In this document: piece by piece, positions 22,790 to 33,076 of the stretch
Layout of the letters: each line of letters begins with the position of its first letter
Position numbering within the stretch: position 1 is the stretch's first letter
Source: Phytophthora sp. 'mugwort'
Taxonomy: Eukaryota > Oomycota > Peronosporomycetes > Peronosporales > Peronosporaceae
Length of the DNA: 64,000 nucleotides
Reading direction: 5' to 3'
Assembly: GCA_033558025.1 (NCBI GenBank)
Contig: JAUCEF010000009.1
Location: forward strand, 1,674,001 to 1,738,000
The notes under the pieces: generated by a model
Seen by the model: the letters and a program-made list of their open reading frames with translations, nothing else
The model's database searches: none
What the model was told of the DNA's origin: nothing
Translations under genes and position numbers: made by a program

Positions 22790-23190
22790 TTAGATTATCG
22801 ATGAGGCTTGGAGCTCCGGGTTCTTCCTAAGCAAGTCAACGGCGTACCATATCAGACGATCTTCCGAACAAAAGCCCCGAGACAAATTCCATCTAATATT
22901 ACCGATGCTGGTTGGTTTGTCAACATAGGTAGCATCGACGAATACAACTCTCTTGCACCTGGAACGCCGGACTGGTTCCAAATTATGCAAAGTATGGGCT
23001 CCATTATCTCCGAGGGCTGAAAACCTATCAAGGTTTTGTGTGTGAGGCGAGCGCTTTCGTGGCTTCTTTATTCGCCGTTCGTGCTCCTCAACCCAATTGT
23101 GCACCAAGTCGTTCCTCGGCGCGACCGGATCTCAAGAAAACGGACTGACCACCTCCATGACGAACCTCGCATGCTTCTTCCAATACCCGA
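22790..23190 (-). other. Protein-like minus-strand fragment, family unknown
   Basis: The minus-strand frame at 23107-22790 (105 residues) has a protein-like composition. It is basic near its start (EEHERRIKKPRKRSP) and contains KRVVFVDATYVDKPTSIGNI. The same frame extends upstream with GYWKKHARFVMEVVSPFS before a stop at about 23130. I do not recognise the family. It is probably a decayed gene or repeat-derived fragment. Confidence 0.25.
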
Positions 23191-23199
23191 CAGGACGGC

Positions 23200-25200
23200 T
23201 GGATGTTGCGATAGTGGCGACGTTGCTACGTGTGGATGCATATTTTACGCGCTACTGGTCTCCACTCACACATTGTTCGTAGTCGTTCCGCATATGTACA
23301 TAATTTGTGAGCACGTCATCTGAACCCGTTTACATATAAAGCGCGTGAAAAGTGAACTCAAGCTGTGTTATGCAATCATACGACCCCAATCCTTTCTGCT
23401 TTCACTGGTGAGTATCAGCTGTGCATCGGTCAGGTGTGCTTCAGTTAGGTTTGCGTGTAATGATGGCCGACCATAGTACATCGCGGGGCAATAGTGCATC
23501 TGCAGTTTACTCCAACGCTTTCGGCGCGAACATGGAGTACTAATACACCCCTTCTCGTCCAACTGGCTAAGCGCTGTGTTTGACTTCTTGTTCTGCTGCT
23601 CACAGCATTTTCTCCCACGTTTGGTACGCGATGTAGTCTCGATTCAATGGGGTCCGACACTTCGACGTCTTGGCCTGCTAAAAATTGCCAAAATATTGAT
23701 GCACCTTGAGGCCAGCCCGAACAAATTGATATTTATTTTGCGTTGCTGTGGCAACGTACACCAGTTGTAGGAGCAGCCGGTGATCTGCATGCGTACGCAG
23801 AGATGCGTATACATATTCGATAACCGACCAGGTACAAGTCCGAGTAAACCCGGTGGCTCCACGAGCCAATCTGAGGATGCCACGCTTTGTCTGTGAGATT
23901 CTAGAGAAATAGCTCGAAGTCAAATTCAGTCAGTTTGGTTAGCTCGGTAGAGACCTCGCGCCTATGCGAGACCGACCAGCCGGTGAGCGAGTGTTTCTTG
24001 ACGACGACATCACTACGATGCGGCTCCGGCAACAATTGGTGAACAGCTGCGAGGTGCGGCACTGGAAAGTGTCGGTATTGTCGACGCTTGCATTTCGACC
24101 AGTTTGTGCAACGTGCGCTGGGTTGTTGCGTCTGGTGACATCATTTGCGCGACAACCACTACAAGAGCGCCGGTTTCACCACCGCTACGCTGTCCAAGCT
24201 GAGCAAGGTTATCGATTTCCCAAGCCGTGCACCTTAATCGACACAAGTTTCCAGGGACAGCTGCGACCAGGCGCTGTGTTAGTCAAGTCGAGCGCTTCGT
24301 AACTGGTACCCGTAAATGTGATGTGAAACCTGACGCTGCCTGTTCCTTCGTTGCTGTCTGCTGCGACTTGCCCCAGATGAATTAGCGGAGATGTGAATAC
24401 TGTACCTAATACCTTGGCGTCTACGGTGAGAGTGTGTGTGTCATGCTCGCGACTTTGCCGTGTAAATTTACTCACTTCTTCGACATTGTACGATTGCTAT
24501 TCAAGCCTCATAAAGAATTCTTACAAGATCTTATGTTCGAGCGACTGTTTGATGTTAATGACACAGTGCTCATAAATACTAAAACAATCGAGATCGCCTG
24601 AACAGCGTACCGGAGGGCCCTGCAGACGGGCTAGCAAGTTCGGCCATGGATCCCGCGGATGTGGTATCTGGTCGTTGTCATTGGTGACACTAAATGCGCT
24701 CTTAGATCTTACGGATGCGGCGGTTTAAGGACAACATGGGTGCATCGAAGTGGCTGAAACACCGAGACGATGTCATCGAAGAAGTGCGTAGTGAAATTTA
24801 ATATTCCTCCTGTTGCCGTCACTGGCAAAAACAGAAAGCGTGCTGCAATGGACGTTGCCAGTCGGCTCGTGATTCAAGAGTGGCTGATGGCAGGCGCGGA
24901 TGAGTAGGCAATTTATACCACCAATTGGTTCAGATGCAGAAATAACCCCATTACTTTGCTCCATCATAACTTTCATGTTTGCATGACCATGAACCGCAAT
25001 ATACACCCGCGGATAGAGTTACCTTCTCTTTTGTATGAATACAAATGCGTACAAATTATTTTGCAGGGGTAATTTGTGAAGTCATCTTCAAGCTACTTCG
25101 AAACGTGCCACAACTGAAATTTCACCTTATTACTCTTATCTACTTTCCTTCTCGTTTCATGTAATTACAAAACCAGTGCCATATGTGGATATCCCAGTTA
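23200..25200. other. No recognisable gene
   Basis: The small frames at 23964-24302 plus and 24209-24475 minus overlap each other on opposite strands and have no family signal. Between 24640 and 24900 there is weak coding-like sequence (RRFKDNMGASKWLKHRDD) that may be an ankyrin-gene crumb. It is too short to support a call. Confidence 0.35.
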
Positions 25201-25207
25201 TATATTA

Positions 25208-25320
25208 TTGCATTCCAATTCAGAAATACATGTTTACATGTTATTTGCATTCCATTTCAGAGGTACGTGTATACATGTTGTACATTAGCATTCCATTTCA
25301 GAGGTACATGCATACATGTA
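25208..25320. repeat. Three 36-bp direct repeats upstream of the pogo-derived gene
   Basis: Three imperfect copies start at 25208, 25245 and 25285. Each has GCATTCCA(A/T)TTCAGA followed by a RTACRTG...ATACATGT part (for example GAGGTACGTGTATACATGTT). Spacing is 37-40 bp. They end 72 bp before the ATG at 25392, so they lie in the promoter or 5' UTR. Repeated TACATGTA-like palindromes could be protein-binding sites. That role is inferred. Confidence 0.6.
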
Positions 25321-25391
25321 CCCTCCAAATGGTACACTACTCACTGGCTTCCCTCTCATTCATCAATTCGCGCCCACCCCCCTCGTTTACG

Positions 25392-26939
25392 ATGGCTTTG
25401 TCCCCTGAACCGGAACCGCCCGAGATGACCAAGCGTCTGCGCACGTCATTCACCAACGCGCAGCGTCTGCAGATTTGTAACCACAAGGAGCAGCACCCGA
25501 CTATTACGCAGGGCCAGTTGGCCACATGGGCCCAAGAGGCGCTCGAGCTGCCGCGCAAACCCTCACAGGCCATGATCTCCAAACTCCTCAAAAGGAAACC
25601 CGACCTCGAGAGTATGACAACCGAGGAGTTGGTCTGCAAGTCGCGCCGTACCGTGCGGTACCCGAACCTGGACACTGCACTCGCTAGATGGGTCTCTTAT
25701 TGTGAAGAGACTGGAGTCCCAGTCACGGGGGAGTCCATCCGAGCCAAAGCCGCGAGGTTTACGGAAATCCTGGAAATCGACGCCCCCTTGACATTTTCCA
25801 ACGGATGGCTCTCCAAATTCAATGAGCGTCACGGGTTTGGTGGCTTAAGAGCTCTCAAAGAGAGCAAACTATCCGTGGAGCAAGCGGTGAACGATTTGCA
25901 GCGTCGACTGCGGAATTATGAACCAAAAAATGTTTTCAGTATGGATGAAACTGGGATATTTTTCACCATGTTCCCGGATCGCTCGGGCAAGAGGATGACG
26001 AAAAGGTTGACGATTGTATTGGCGTGCAATGCCGATGGATCGGAAAAATTGCCGCCGTTGTTCATCGGCAAAGCGGAAAAGCCGAGGGGGTTCACGAGCT
26101 CGACGGCGACGGAGATGAACTACTTGAACAACTCGAACACGTTGATGACACGCGAAATTTTCATCAAATGGCTCAAAGATGTGGACGCCAAGTTTCAGGA
26201 GCAGCAGCGCAAATGTGTGCTACTCGTTGACAATGCGGCGGTACATGCAGGATTCAATGTCGAGGAGCTGAGAAACATCGAAGTGGTGCTTCTTCCGCCC
26301 GGCAGTCCCAAGAATTTGCATCCGCTTGCTGTTGGAATCGTTGCTGGTTTCAAGAGACGCTACCGTCGACGACAGATTCAGCACGTGCTGGATCAGCTTG
26401 ATGCTGATGCCGATATGAGCACAGCTGCGAGGTTTGACAGCATTGGTGTCAAGCAGGCATTATCGTGGTGTATCGAGTGCTGGGACGCAGTTCCGTCATC
26501 ATTGATCACGAGCTGCTGGTGTGAGACTGGTCTGGTATATGCTGAAACCTCTGGCTTGACACGCGATTGCTCTGAGGAGGATGCCATCTCGGAGGAGCTC
26601 GCTTTGATGCTGTCGTGGCTGCATGCGACAGACCCGCTGACAGTGGAGGAGCTGCTGAATTTGCCAGAGGAGAACATAATCATGAACGAGCCCACGGACG
26701 AGGACTTCTGCACGCCTGTGAAGCCTGTGAAGGTCGTTGTTCCGCAGCCGAAACCCAAGCCAGCAGGCACGGACGGTGGATTGGGCGTCGAGGAGCTCAA
26801 GGAACGCCTCAAGTGGATTGCCAAACTGCTAATCTATGCCGACGAGAAGAATGTTCCTGCGGAATCAGTGAGTGGCATGCGCATCCTGCAGCGAGACTTC
26901 CGTGAACAACTGAACAAGAAGCAGTCAGGCAGCAGCTAG
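25392..26939 (+). CDS. Pogo/Tigger-derived CENP-B-like protein, probably domesticated
   Basis: Intact 515-residue frame from the ATG at 25392. Reading further upstream would need a non-ATG start through the triplicated repeat. Residues 14-70 form an N-terminal helix-turn-helix of the CENP-B/psq kind, and residues 88-160 resemble the Tc5/CENP-B DNA-binding domain (FSNGWLSKFNERHGF). Residues 178-330 are a DDE_1 transposase fold. The first acid is D185 (FSMDETG) and the second D280 (LLVDNAAVH). The third, normally in PLDAG, is replaced: the sequence is HPLAVGIVAGF with A313. The tail (390-515) is acidic and then helical. An intact frame without the third acid suggests a host DNA-binding protein rather than an active transposase. 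Target and role are unknown. It has no visible terminal inverted repeats. Confidence 0.85.
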   Translation: MALSPEPEPPEMTKRLRTSFTNAQRLQICNHKEQHPTITQGQLATWAQEALELPRKPSQAMISKLLKRKPDLESMTTEELVCKSRRTVRYPNLDTALARWVSYCEETGVPVTGESIRAKAARFTEILEIDAPLTFSNGWLSKFNERHGFGGLRALKESKLSVEQAVNDLQRRLRNYEPKNVFSMDETGIFFTMFPDRSGKRMTKRLTIVLACNADGSEKLPPLFIGKAEKPRGFTSSTATEMNYLNNSNTLMTREIFIKWLKDVDAKFQEQQRKCVLLVDNAAVHAGFNVEELRNIEVVLLPPGSPKNLHPLAVGIVAGFKRRYRRRQIQHVLDQLDADADMSTAARFDSIGVKQALSWCIECWDAVPSSLITSCWCETGLVYAETSGLTRDCSEEDAISEELALMLSWLHATDPLTVEELLNLPEENIIMNEPTDEDFCTPVKPVKVVVPQPKPKPAGTDGGLGVEELKERLKWIAKLLIYADEKNVPAESVSGMRILQRDFREQLNKKQSGSS

Positions 26940-27252
26940 GCACATTACTTGGCCATTATCGTTCTGCTATAGATCATGGTTGACTTCTGAAGACACCTGG
27001 AGCTGGTAGAACGGTCTTCAACTCATAATCAACTCTTCTTATTTTTGGTATGTACTCTTCGTAACGACACGAACCAATACTTCATTTCCCCATGCAATAA
27101 TGGAGTTTGCTAGTTGAGGATAAAATTTAGTCTCCTACATCCCTTACGTACCAGTACTAGTACATTGTAAGGTGGTTGAAGTTGGGTTGTCAAACGGATC
27201 CCTGAGTGAGATTTGTCGGTGGCACGGTAACTCATTCCCGAACTCGACCTCC

Positions 27253-28518
27253 ATGATCTCCTCGAGAAGAATGTACGGCCAGAAGTACGCGGATGCTTTC
27301 GAGCACGACGTCGTCAGCCGCAAGGCAGACTTCCTGCGCAAAGTGGCTCAAGTGTACGGGTAACCTTTTGTATTTTGCTTCGAGATTATCAGATTCTAAT
27401 GATGAATAATTTATTGTAGGCGGAGTCTGATGCGGGAACTGGAGCATGATGCCGTAGTGTTGAGTCTTTCTGCCAATTTTGCTTGGGTCACTAGTGGCGC
27501 TCGTAGCTACGTCTTCATGGCCACGGAGGGCGGCACAGGGTCGATCTATGTGGACGACACTATTGCGGCAGTGCTCACGAACGAGATCGAAGGCCACAAA
27601 CTGGTGAATGAGGAGATGCGAGGGCTAGAGGACGACGTTACACTTGTGCAAGACCCATGGTATGCCCAACGCAGCCATACTGACATTGCTAAGGAGCTCG
27701 CTAAAAGCGACAATATTGCAGTAGATACGGTAGATGCTGAGCTTGCGGGTCGTCTCGCTGAGTTGCGCTCTACGTTGACAGTGTACGAGATGAAAGTCTT
27801 CCGTGCTCTTGGCAAGGACTGTGGAGAGATCATCGGAGAAGTGGCTCACGCTGTGCGCCCCACCATGACGGAGTGGGAAATTGCCGGTCAGTTATCAGAG
27901 AAGATGTGGGCTCATGGCATCATACCTGTAGTGATGCTCGTTGCCGCGGACGAGCGTGTTGACAACATCCGCCACCCCTTACCGACGATGAAGCGCGTGA
28001 AAAACAAGGCAATGCTCGTGATCTGCGGACAGCGCGCAGGGCTGATCGCCTCCACAACTCGCCTTGTGTATATCACGACGTCCCTGAACGCCAGGATCCC
28101 AGACGACCTGCTGCGTCGTCACGAGGCTGCTACGTATGTGGACGCTGTGCTCATCGCTAACACCCGCACTACTGGTGTGAAGGCTGGAGACATGCTCAAG
28201 CTGGCGCAAGATGCGTACGCCGAGAAAGGCTACGATGACGAATGGAAATTCCACCATCAGGGTGGCTGCGCTGCCTACAAGAGTCGGGAATGGGTAGCAA
28301 ACCCGTCAATCAACCGTGCGACGGGTTTGAATCAAGCGTACGCTTGGAATCCTTCGGTCACTGGAACCAAATCTGAGGATACAGTCCTTTGTTATGCTGA
28401 TAACAAAGGTATTCCAGTCGTGGAAGTCATCAGTTCCTCTCCATGTTGGCCCATTATTGAGCACACTATTGGTGACATGACGATCGCCCGCCCCATGATT
28501 CTGCACCTGCAGTATTAA
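27253..28518 (+). CDS. M24 peptidase-like protein (Xaa-Pro peptidase/creatinase fold)
   Basis: Two exons: 27253-27359 and 27420-28518, joined over a 60-bp GT-AG intron (27360-27419). The junction restores VYGRSLMRELEHDAVVLSL. Total is 401 residues. The N-terminal half matches the creatinase N-domain (FAWVTSGARSYVFMATEGG). The C-terminal half matches the pita-bread M24 fold in the subgroup with FHHQGGCAAYKSREW and YAWNPSVTGTKSEDTVLCY. The classical five metal ligands are not all evident, so peptidase activity is uncertain. The start is chosen as the first ATG of exon 1. A further upstream exon behind the AG near 27170 cannot be excluded. The gene follows the pogo-derived gene by about 310 bp on the same strand. 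Confidence 0.75.
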
Positions 28519-29062
28519 GCGTATAACACTGCATTAACCGGACGAGGATGTATCCACCGGACGGGATAAGATTACTCGACTTGCCGTTTTGTCTCAACGT
28601 AATCAGTCGAGGACGGGTGTCATGGCCCTCAAATCCACAAAAATGGAGGAGTCGACAGGAATCGTATTGACCTGCCTCACCCTAAAACCCGTCCCTGTAG
28701 GGCTTCGAGAAAGACGTGATCATGCTTGGCCCTGGCTTATGCCCGCGTGCTCCGCACACGGACCTTAAACCGCAGGCGTTATTCGGCTTGCCAGGCGAGT
28801 GGGTTTTTCGCCCCCCTGTATGGCCTAACCCTAGCGATTGGATAAAAGGACAAACAACCAATTTGGTACTTCTACCGGATAAGCTACCTTTTAATACCGG
28901 ACGAACCGGATTCCCTACATTTTTGGTACCGATATTCGGTGGATATATCCATACCCGCATTAACCTGGATCAAGTGTTGATCTCCACCTTGTCATATTGA
29001 CTCACAAAATTGCCTGTTAAATACGGCTGCTCTGTTCGTTAACCCCCCTCTGCTTGATCACC
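28519..29062. other. Intergenic region between convergent genes
   Basis: It separates the M24-like gene (+) from the WW-PDZ gene (-), whose 3' ends converge here. Opposite-strand frames at 28682-29000 overlap each other and show no family. The sequence could be a decayed repeat such as a solo LTR, but no duplicate copy is present in the window. Confidence 0.4.
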
Positions 29063-31486
29063 CTACACAGTTTGGACCTCGCCTGTCGTCTCAGGTGGCT
29101 TCCAGAAGAGAGAAAAAATGTTGGTGATAATGACATCAGCCACGTTCATATCCTCATCTTCCTCTCCCCCAGGTAGCATTGTGACGGTATGTGACTCTGA
29201 TTCACTTCGAGAAGACGCAAGCGGAACTCGTAGCTGCTCCAAGTCAACGACTGTGCCTTCGTCAATCAAAACTTCTTCGTCTAAGTGGGTGTCAGAGAAA
29301 TCGCTCCCGCTTACTAAAGAAGACCCGCCATCACTTGATGGCGTACCTGTAAGAGGAGGCATCGGGCGTTGGGGACGGTTCAGATCTCGCTTGAAGGTCA
29401 GCATCAGTGGTCGCAAGCCTCCTTGTAGCAACAGCATCACGTGCCGAAATGGTGCAGTATCCACAGCATTCTTGTTCACAGCCACCAGTTCATCGAATGG
29501 TTCCAACACATTCTTTGTGGCAGCAGCCATATCTGGCAGCAAACTCCTCACTGTAGCTCCAGCGTCAGGTACATTCGCTTGGAAATGGATGCCAATGGGA
29601 CCACTTTCCTCAAACACCACATCGAGATACTTGACTCCAGCTTCCTCTTCTCTGAGTACGGACTGAGGAGCATCTGCGTTCACAGCGGTCGAATTGGATC
29701 TGGACGGGCGCGACTCTGAAGTTACGGCGCTTGCATTGCGGACGAGCGGTTTCTGCTCGGTCAAAATATTACTATTATCCGCTGCGGAAGACGCAGAAGC
29801 TGTCCCGAGCAAGCGCGGGTCGGTCCACGTGGTGGTGGTCGTGTACTTATTAAAAAAAAACACTGCACCTGAAGCGGTCACACGCATTTCCCAGCCAGCT
29901 GGCAGTGGTGTCGAGAAGTCCTCGATCGTATGTTTGCGCCCATCATCCGGTGGGACGTGGATATCCTCAAAGACATTGTCATGCGAAATATGTGGCGTGG
30001 AGAACGAGCGACGCATTATATTGTCGAGGCCTGTATACTCCCGTGTCATCGCGCTAATACCACGAGGTCGATGGGTACTGCCTGAGCTAGTAATTTCGTT
30101 AGAAGTTGGGGTAGCTACCCTGTCGGTTGCAGTAGCTGCTGAAGCAGTTGTTAAACGGTGTTGAATCGCAATGGGGACACGAGGGTCTTCCAGCTTGTTA
30201 TCGCCATCAACCCCCTTCCGCCGGTAGCACGCAATACCTTCCGTGGTTTTGACTCGCTCGTAGTCCAAAGGCAGATCCACATCATTGCAAAGGGCGTCGA
30301 TCTCGCGCAACTTTACATCCAGAGCGCGTTCAAGCTGAGCTTGTCTATCTGAAGCTGTTTCCTTTTGCCGCACTAACTGATCCTTCAATTTCGCGACAGC
30401 AGCTTGACTGGCTTGCAACTGCTCCTCCTTGTCCTGCAATTGATGGTGCAATAATTCCGCAATTGCATCAGAGCGACTAGTTCCAATGACGGCAGTCAAT
30501 TCCTTCTGTGTGTACGTAATCTTCTCTGCCTTCACCTTCTCCACCAGTACCTGGGACGCCTCCAGCTCCAGTCTCAGCTGGTTGCTGACAAACTGCACGG
30601 TATCATCGGACATCTTCCCCGACAAAAACACTCGTGACCCAAGCACTTCCGCGAGCTTGGCAATAGCAATTTCCGCCTCCCGTTTCTGCTGCAATAATTG
30701 CGTCACCGCTTCACTCAACTTGTCCACTGACGTCTGCGGTCCTCGCGCGCTTTCGTCAGCCGACACCAACTCGCTCCAAATCTCAGCCAGTTGAGCGTCC
30801 ACTGTATCCATCATGTGTCCATTGGTTTTGAGCAGCGCCATGAAATCCGTCCAGCTCTTCTCGCTCCGATTGCCAGAAAGTGGCTGATTCATCTTCAACT
30901 CGGATGTCGGTAGCGGTCCAATGCTGAAATTGCTCAGCCCACTCACTAAACTACTGGGTGGTGGGGAGCTGGGAGGTGGTGGGGGCGAAAACTCCTTCAG
31001 TTTAGTATTAATAGAGGGGGCATCGACTGTGGTGAGGTGCGCCACTGCCCTGTTTGTTGGCGAAGAATATCCTGAAGTGGAATATTCCCCATTAGAATCC
31101 ATCACGGGCTGGAAGATGTTCACGGTCGAGTCGGCACTACCTGGGGCTAGAGCTTTCGGGCCATACTCTCCAATCTGCAGCCACTGCTTCTTTTGGCTCT
31201 GGTACGCCTGTAGCAGCACCCTTCCTCGGGCAATTAGTTGCCTCTCAGAAAGCATATCACTATCTGGGATTGACATATGCGCCAGTGGTGGAATCAGATC
31301 GGAGTTTCTCGCTTCGGCGTCGTCTTCTTCATTGGCGTCGCTGGAGCTCTGGATGGCAGAGAACGGGACTGGTGGCAAAGAAATAGACCTCATAGACGAG
31401 GGGGAGGACACGGCCAGAGGAGATACGGACGGCGGGCAGCTCGGGCGACTTCGGGGCTGCGGCGCGGACGCGACGACGCGCTCCAT
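29063..31486 (-). CDS. WW- and PDZ-domain coiled-coil scaffold protein
   Basis: Intact 807-residue frame with an ATG start. Residues 1-60 are proline/serine-rich. About 250-410 is helical and coiled-coil-like (KREAEIAIAKLAEVL, KEEQLQASQAAVAKLKDQL). A WW domain lies near 520-555: LPAGWEMRVTASGAVFFFNK, ending TTTTWTDPRL, with both tryptophans and the proline retained. A PDZ-like domain spans about 615-700, with SGPIGIHFQ as the carboxylate-binding loop equivalent, then AGATVRSLLPDMAA and PFDELVAVN. WW domains bind proline-rich peptides and PDZ domains bind C-terminal peptides, so the protein is inferred to be a cytosolic scaffold. No membrane segment or signal peptide. The acidic C-terminus ends in TGEVQTV, itself a PDZ-ligand-like tail. 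Confidence 0.85.
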   Translation of the reverse strand: MERVVASAPQPRSRPSCPPSVSPLAVSSPSSMRSISLPPVPFSAIQSSSDANEEDDAEARNSDLIPPLAHMSIPDSDMLSERQLIARGRVLLQAYQSQKKQWLQIGEYGPKALAPGSADSTVNIFQPVMDSNGEYSTSGYSSPTNRAVAHLTTVDAPSINTKLKEFSPPPPPSSPPPSSLVSGLSNFSIGPLPTSELKMNQPLSGNRSEKSWTDFMALLKTNGHMMDTVDAQLAEIWSELVSADESARGPQTSVDKLSEAVTQLLQQKREAEIAIAKLAEVLGSRVFLSGKMSDDTVQFVSNQLRLELEASQVLVEKVKAEKITYTQKELTAVIGTSRSDAIAELLHHQLQDKEEQLQASQAAVAKLKDQLVRQKETASDRQAQLERALDVKLREIDALCNDVDLPLDYERVKTTEGIACYRRKGVDGDNKLEDPRVPIAIQHRLTTASAATATDRVATPTSNEITSSGSTHRPRGISAMTREYTGLDNIMRRSFSTPHISHDNVFEDIHVPPDDGRKHTIEDFSTPLPAGWEMRVTASGAVFFFNKYTTTTTWTDPRLLGTASASSAADNSNILTEQKPLVRNASAVTSESRPSRSNSTAVNADAPQSVLREEEAGVKYLDVVFEESGPIGIHFQANVPDAGATVRSLLPDMAAATKNVLEPFDELVAVNKNAVDTAPFRHVMLLLQGGLRPLMLTFKRDLNRPQRPMPPLTGTPSSDGGSSLVSGSDFSDTHLDEEVLIDEGTVVDLEQLRVPLASSRSESESHTVTMLPGGEEDEDMNVADVIITNIFSLFWKPPETTGEVQTV

Positions 31487-31639
31487 GAGAAATGGGAAAC
31501 TGATCCTCAGATGGCACTAAGCTACCAAGAGTCACTGAAACGAGGATTGAAACGTTGCTGCACTTTGGTGGTCGTTTTAACAACATTGCCGCAGCAGCAT
31601 TTATAGCATCGGCAGCACACCCTCTCTTCGTGCTGCCAC

Positions 31640-32480
31640 TTCACAATGGCCAATTCACAGTGGCCAATGGCGAAGTGCTCATTACTTGAGCATTATAGAT
31701 GCGTCCGACGGAGCTATCTACAATTGTTGAAACTTTATCCTCCGTGCCAGAATTCATCTGCTCATTTCATTATGATACAAGACTGCCACATTGTTTGGGC
31801 CACGGAGGAAAAGAAGAACAGATCTGTGATTTTCAATACGCGCAGCTTGGAAGTGCTACCCTCGCTCATTTTGTCGAGCAGCAACTGGATCACCGTAGCC
31901 AGCAGCGGGTTTCATCCTCGCAGATACACGGTCGTGAAGCACCTGCACAATATCAATTCTGCCAGCCTAATCCATCGCTCTTCTAGATCTAATGCATCAG
32001 ACGAGTTCGTTTACCAGCATCGACATGATCATGAGGAAATGCCCACAAGATGATGCTGCAAACAGGTTTACATGGTAGGCATCGATGAACTCAAGCAACC
32101 ATTCTATAATTTTCACACGTCCGGTATGGGCTGCTTCCTCCAGTTGCCCAGGCAGGATTCTCGTTTGGTCAAGCATGCGGTAGGCCGACTGCACAGCATT
32201 GGTGTCCCATTCTTAACCGTGGACTTTACCCGATTGGTGCCCTTGCCATATTTAACCAGCCACTGCTTAATGTTCAGTCAGCAGGGCAGCACTGTTGATC
32301 ACCTCAAACGACGCTTTTAGGTTGAACAGATGCCGCCAGCAGCTTCAAGGGAAGTCTCCAGATTCGAAACGACGACAGCGTTCTCCATACCTTGGTCAAA
32401 CTCTCAAAGACAAAAGTCCGGGGTGCTTCTCGAATTCCACGCGCAACGACCCGCTTCAGCAGCTGATGCTAATTTAAAAA
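31640..32480 (-). pseudogene. Possible ankyrin-repeat gene remnant
   Basis: The minus-strand frame at 32194-31997 reads QLEEAAHTGRVKIIEWLLEF and then VNLFAASSCGHFLMIMSMLV. This has the A-A-x-x-G-R/H-x-x-x-I/V-x-W-L spacing of ankyrin repeats. The surrounding minus-strand sequence is broken by stops in all frames. It is weaker than the copies at 7.3 and 51.5 kb. Confidence 0.35.
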
Positions 32481-33076
32481 AAATTATGCTTGCAGACTTG
32501 GGAGCGATCATGAAAGCAGCCAATGGCGGGGTAATTGCATGGCAAAGGGGAGCGCATCGCCATGCGTTGCAAAGCACTTAGTCGCAATGACTCAGCATTG
32601 ATGAGAGCACCAAGATGCAGCATGTTCAACATCGGGAGGTTCACATACGAAACTTGCAGTGTCGACTCCGAGCGAGGCCAGTCAGTCGAGTGAGGTAGCG
32701 TCTGAACCCTAGAGGCGCTCTCTGCACCATTTGCGCCACCCACGACCGGCGGGCTACAAGAGCGCGCAATCGCCTGGATTGCAATTTGCCTCCTCCATCC
32801 GCCACGTCAGAATGCCGGCGTCTCATTGGTCGACCGCCTGCCCGCCATTGGTTGCTTGTTCTTGTGGCGCTCCGCTCATTGTGTTCCATACACTAAAAAG
32901 CGACCTTTCATTCCCATATAAATATCGCTTTGTCTCGTCGCACGATGTTCACTATGATCTCATACACTTAACCCGGTACAGACCGTGTTTGCCCTTTACC
33001 GCTCCGTCATCTCTTCAGTCAGATCTCCATCCGCCGCCTAGCGCGAAAGCTCCCGCCGTTGATACCAGCCACTGCA
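32481..33076. other. Upstream region of the phosphoglycerate dehydrogenase gene
   Basis: No independent gene is supported here. The frame reading 32731-33228 overlaps the start of the downstream gene and lacks a family. The last 170 bases act as promoter and leader, see the separate entry. Confidence 0.4.
32908..32925 (+). promoter_or_regulatory. Candidate core promoter: Inr-like TCATTCC next to TATAAATA
   Basis: TCATTCC fits the oomycete initiator core TCAYTYY and is followed directly by TATAAATAT. It lies about 155 bp before the ATG at 33077, somewhat far for an oomycete transcription start, so the leader would be long. Position only suggests the function. Confidence 0.3.

Noticed and set aside
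28682..29000. Overlapping opposite-strand frames between the M24-like and WW-PDZ genes
   Set aside because: No conserved motif. Intergenic by position. Solo LTR considered but no partner copy in the window.
29118..31520. Long plus-strand frames opposite the WW-PDZ gene
   Set aside because: Serine- and threonine-rich antisense products of a real gene, no family.
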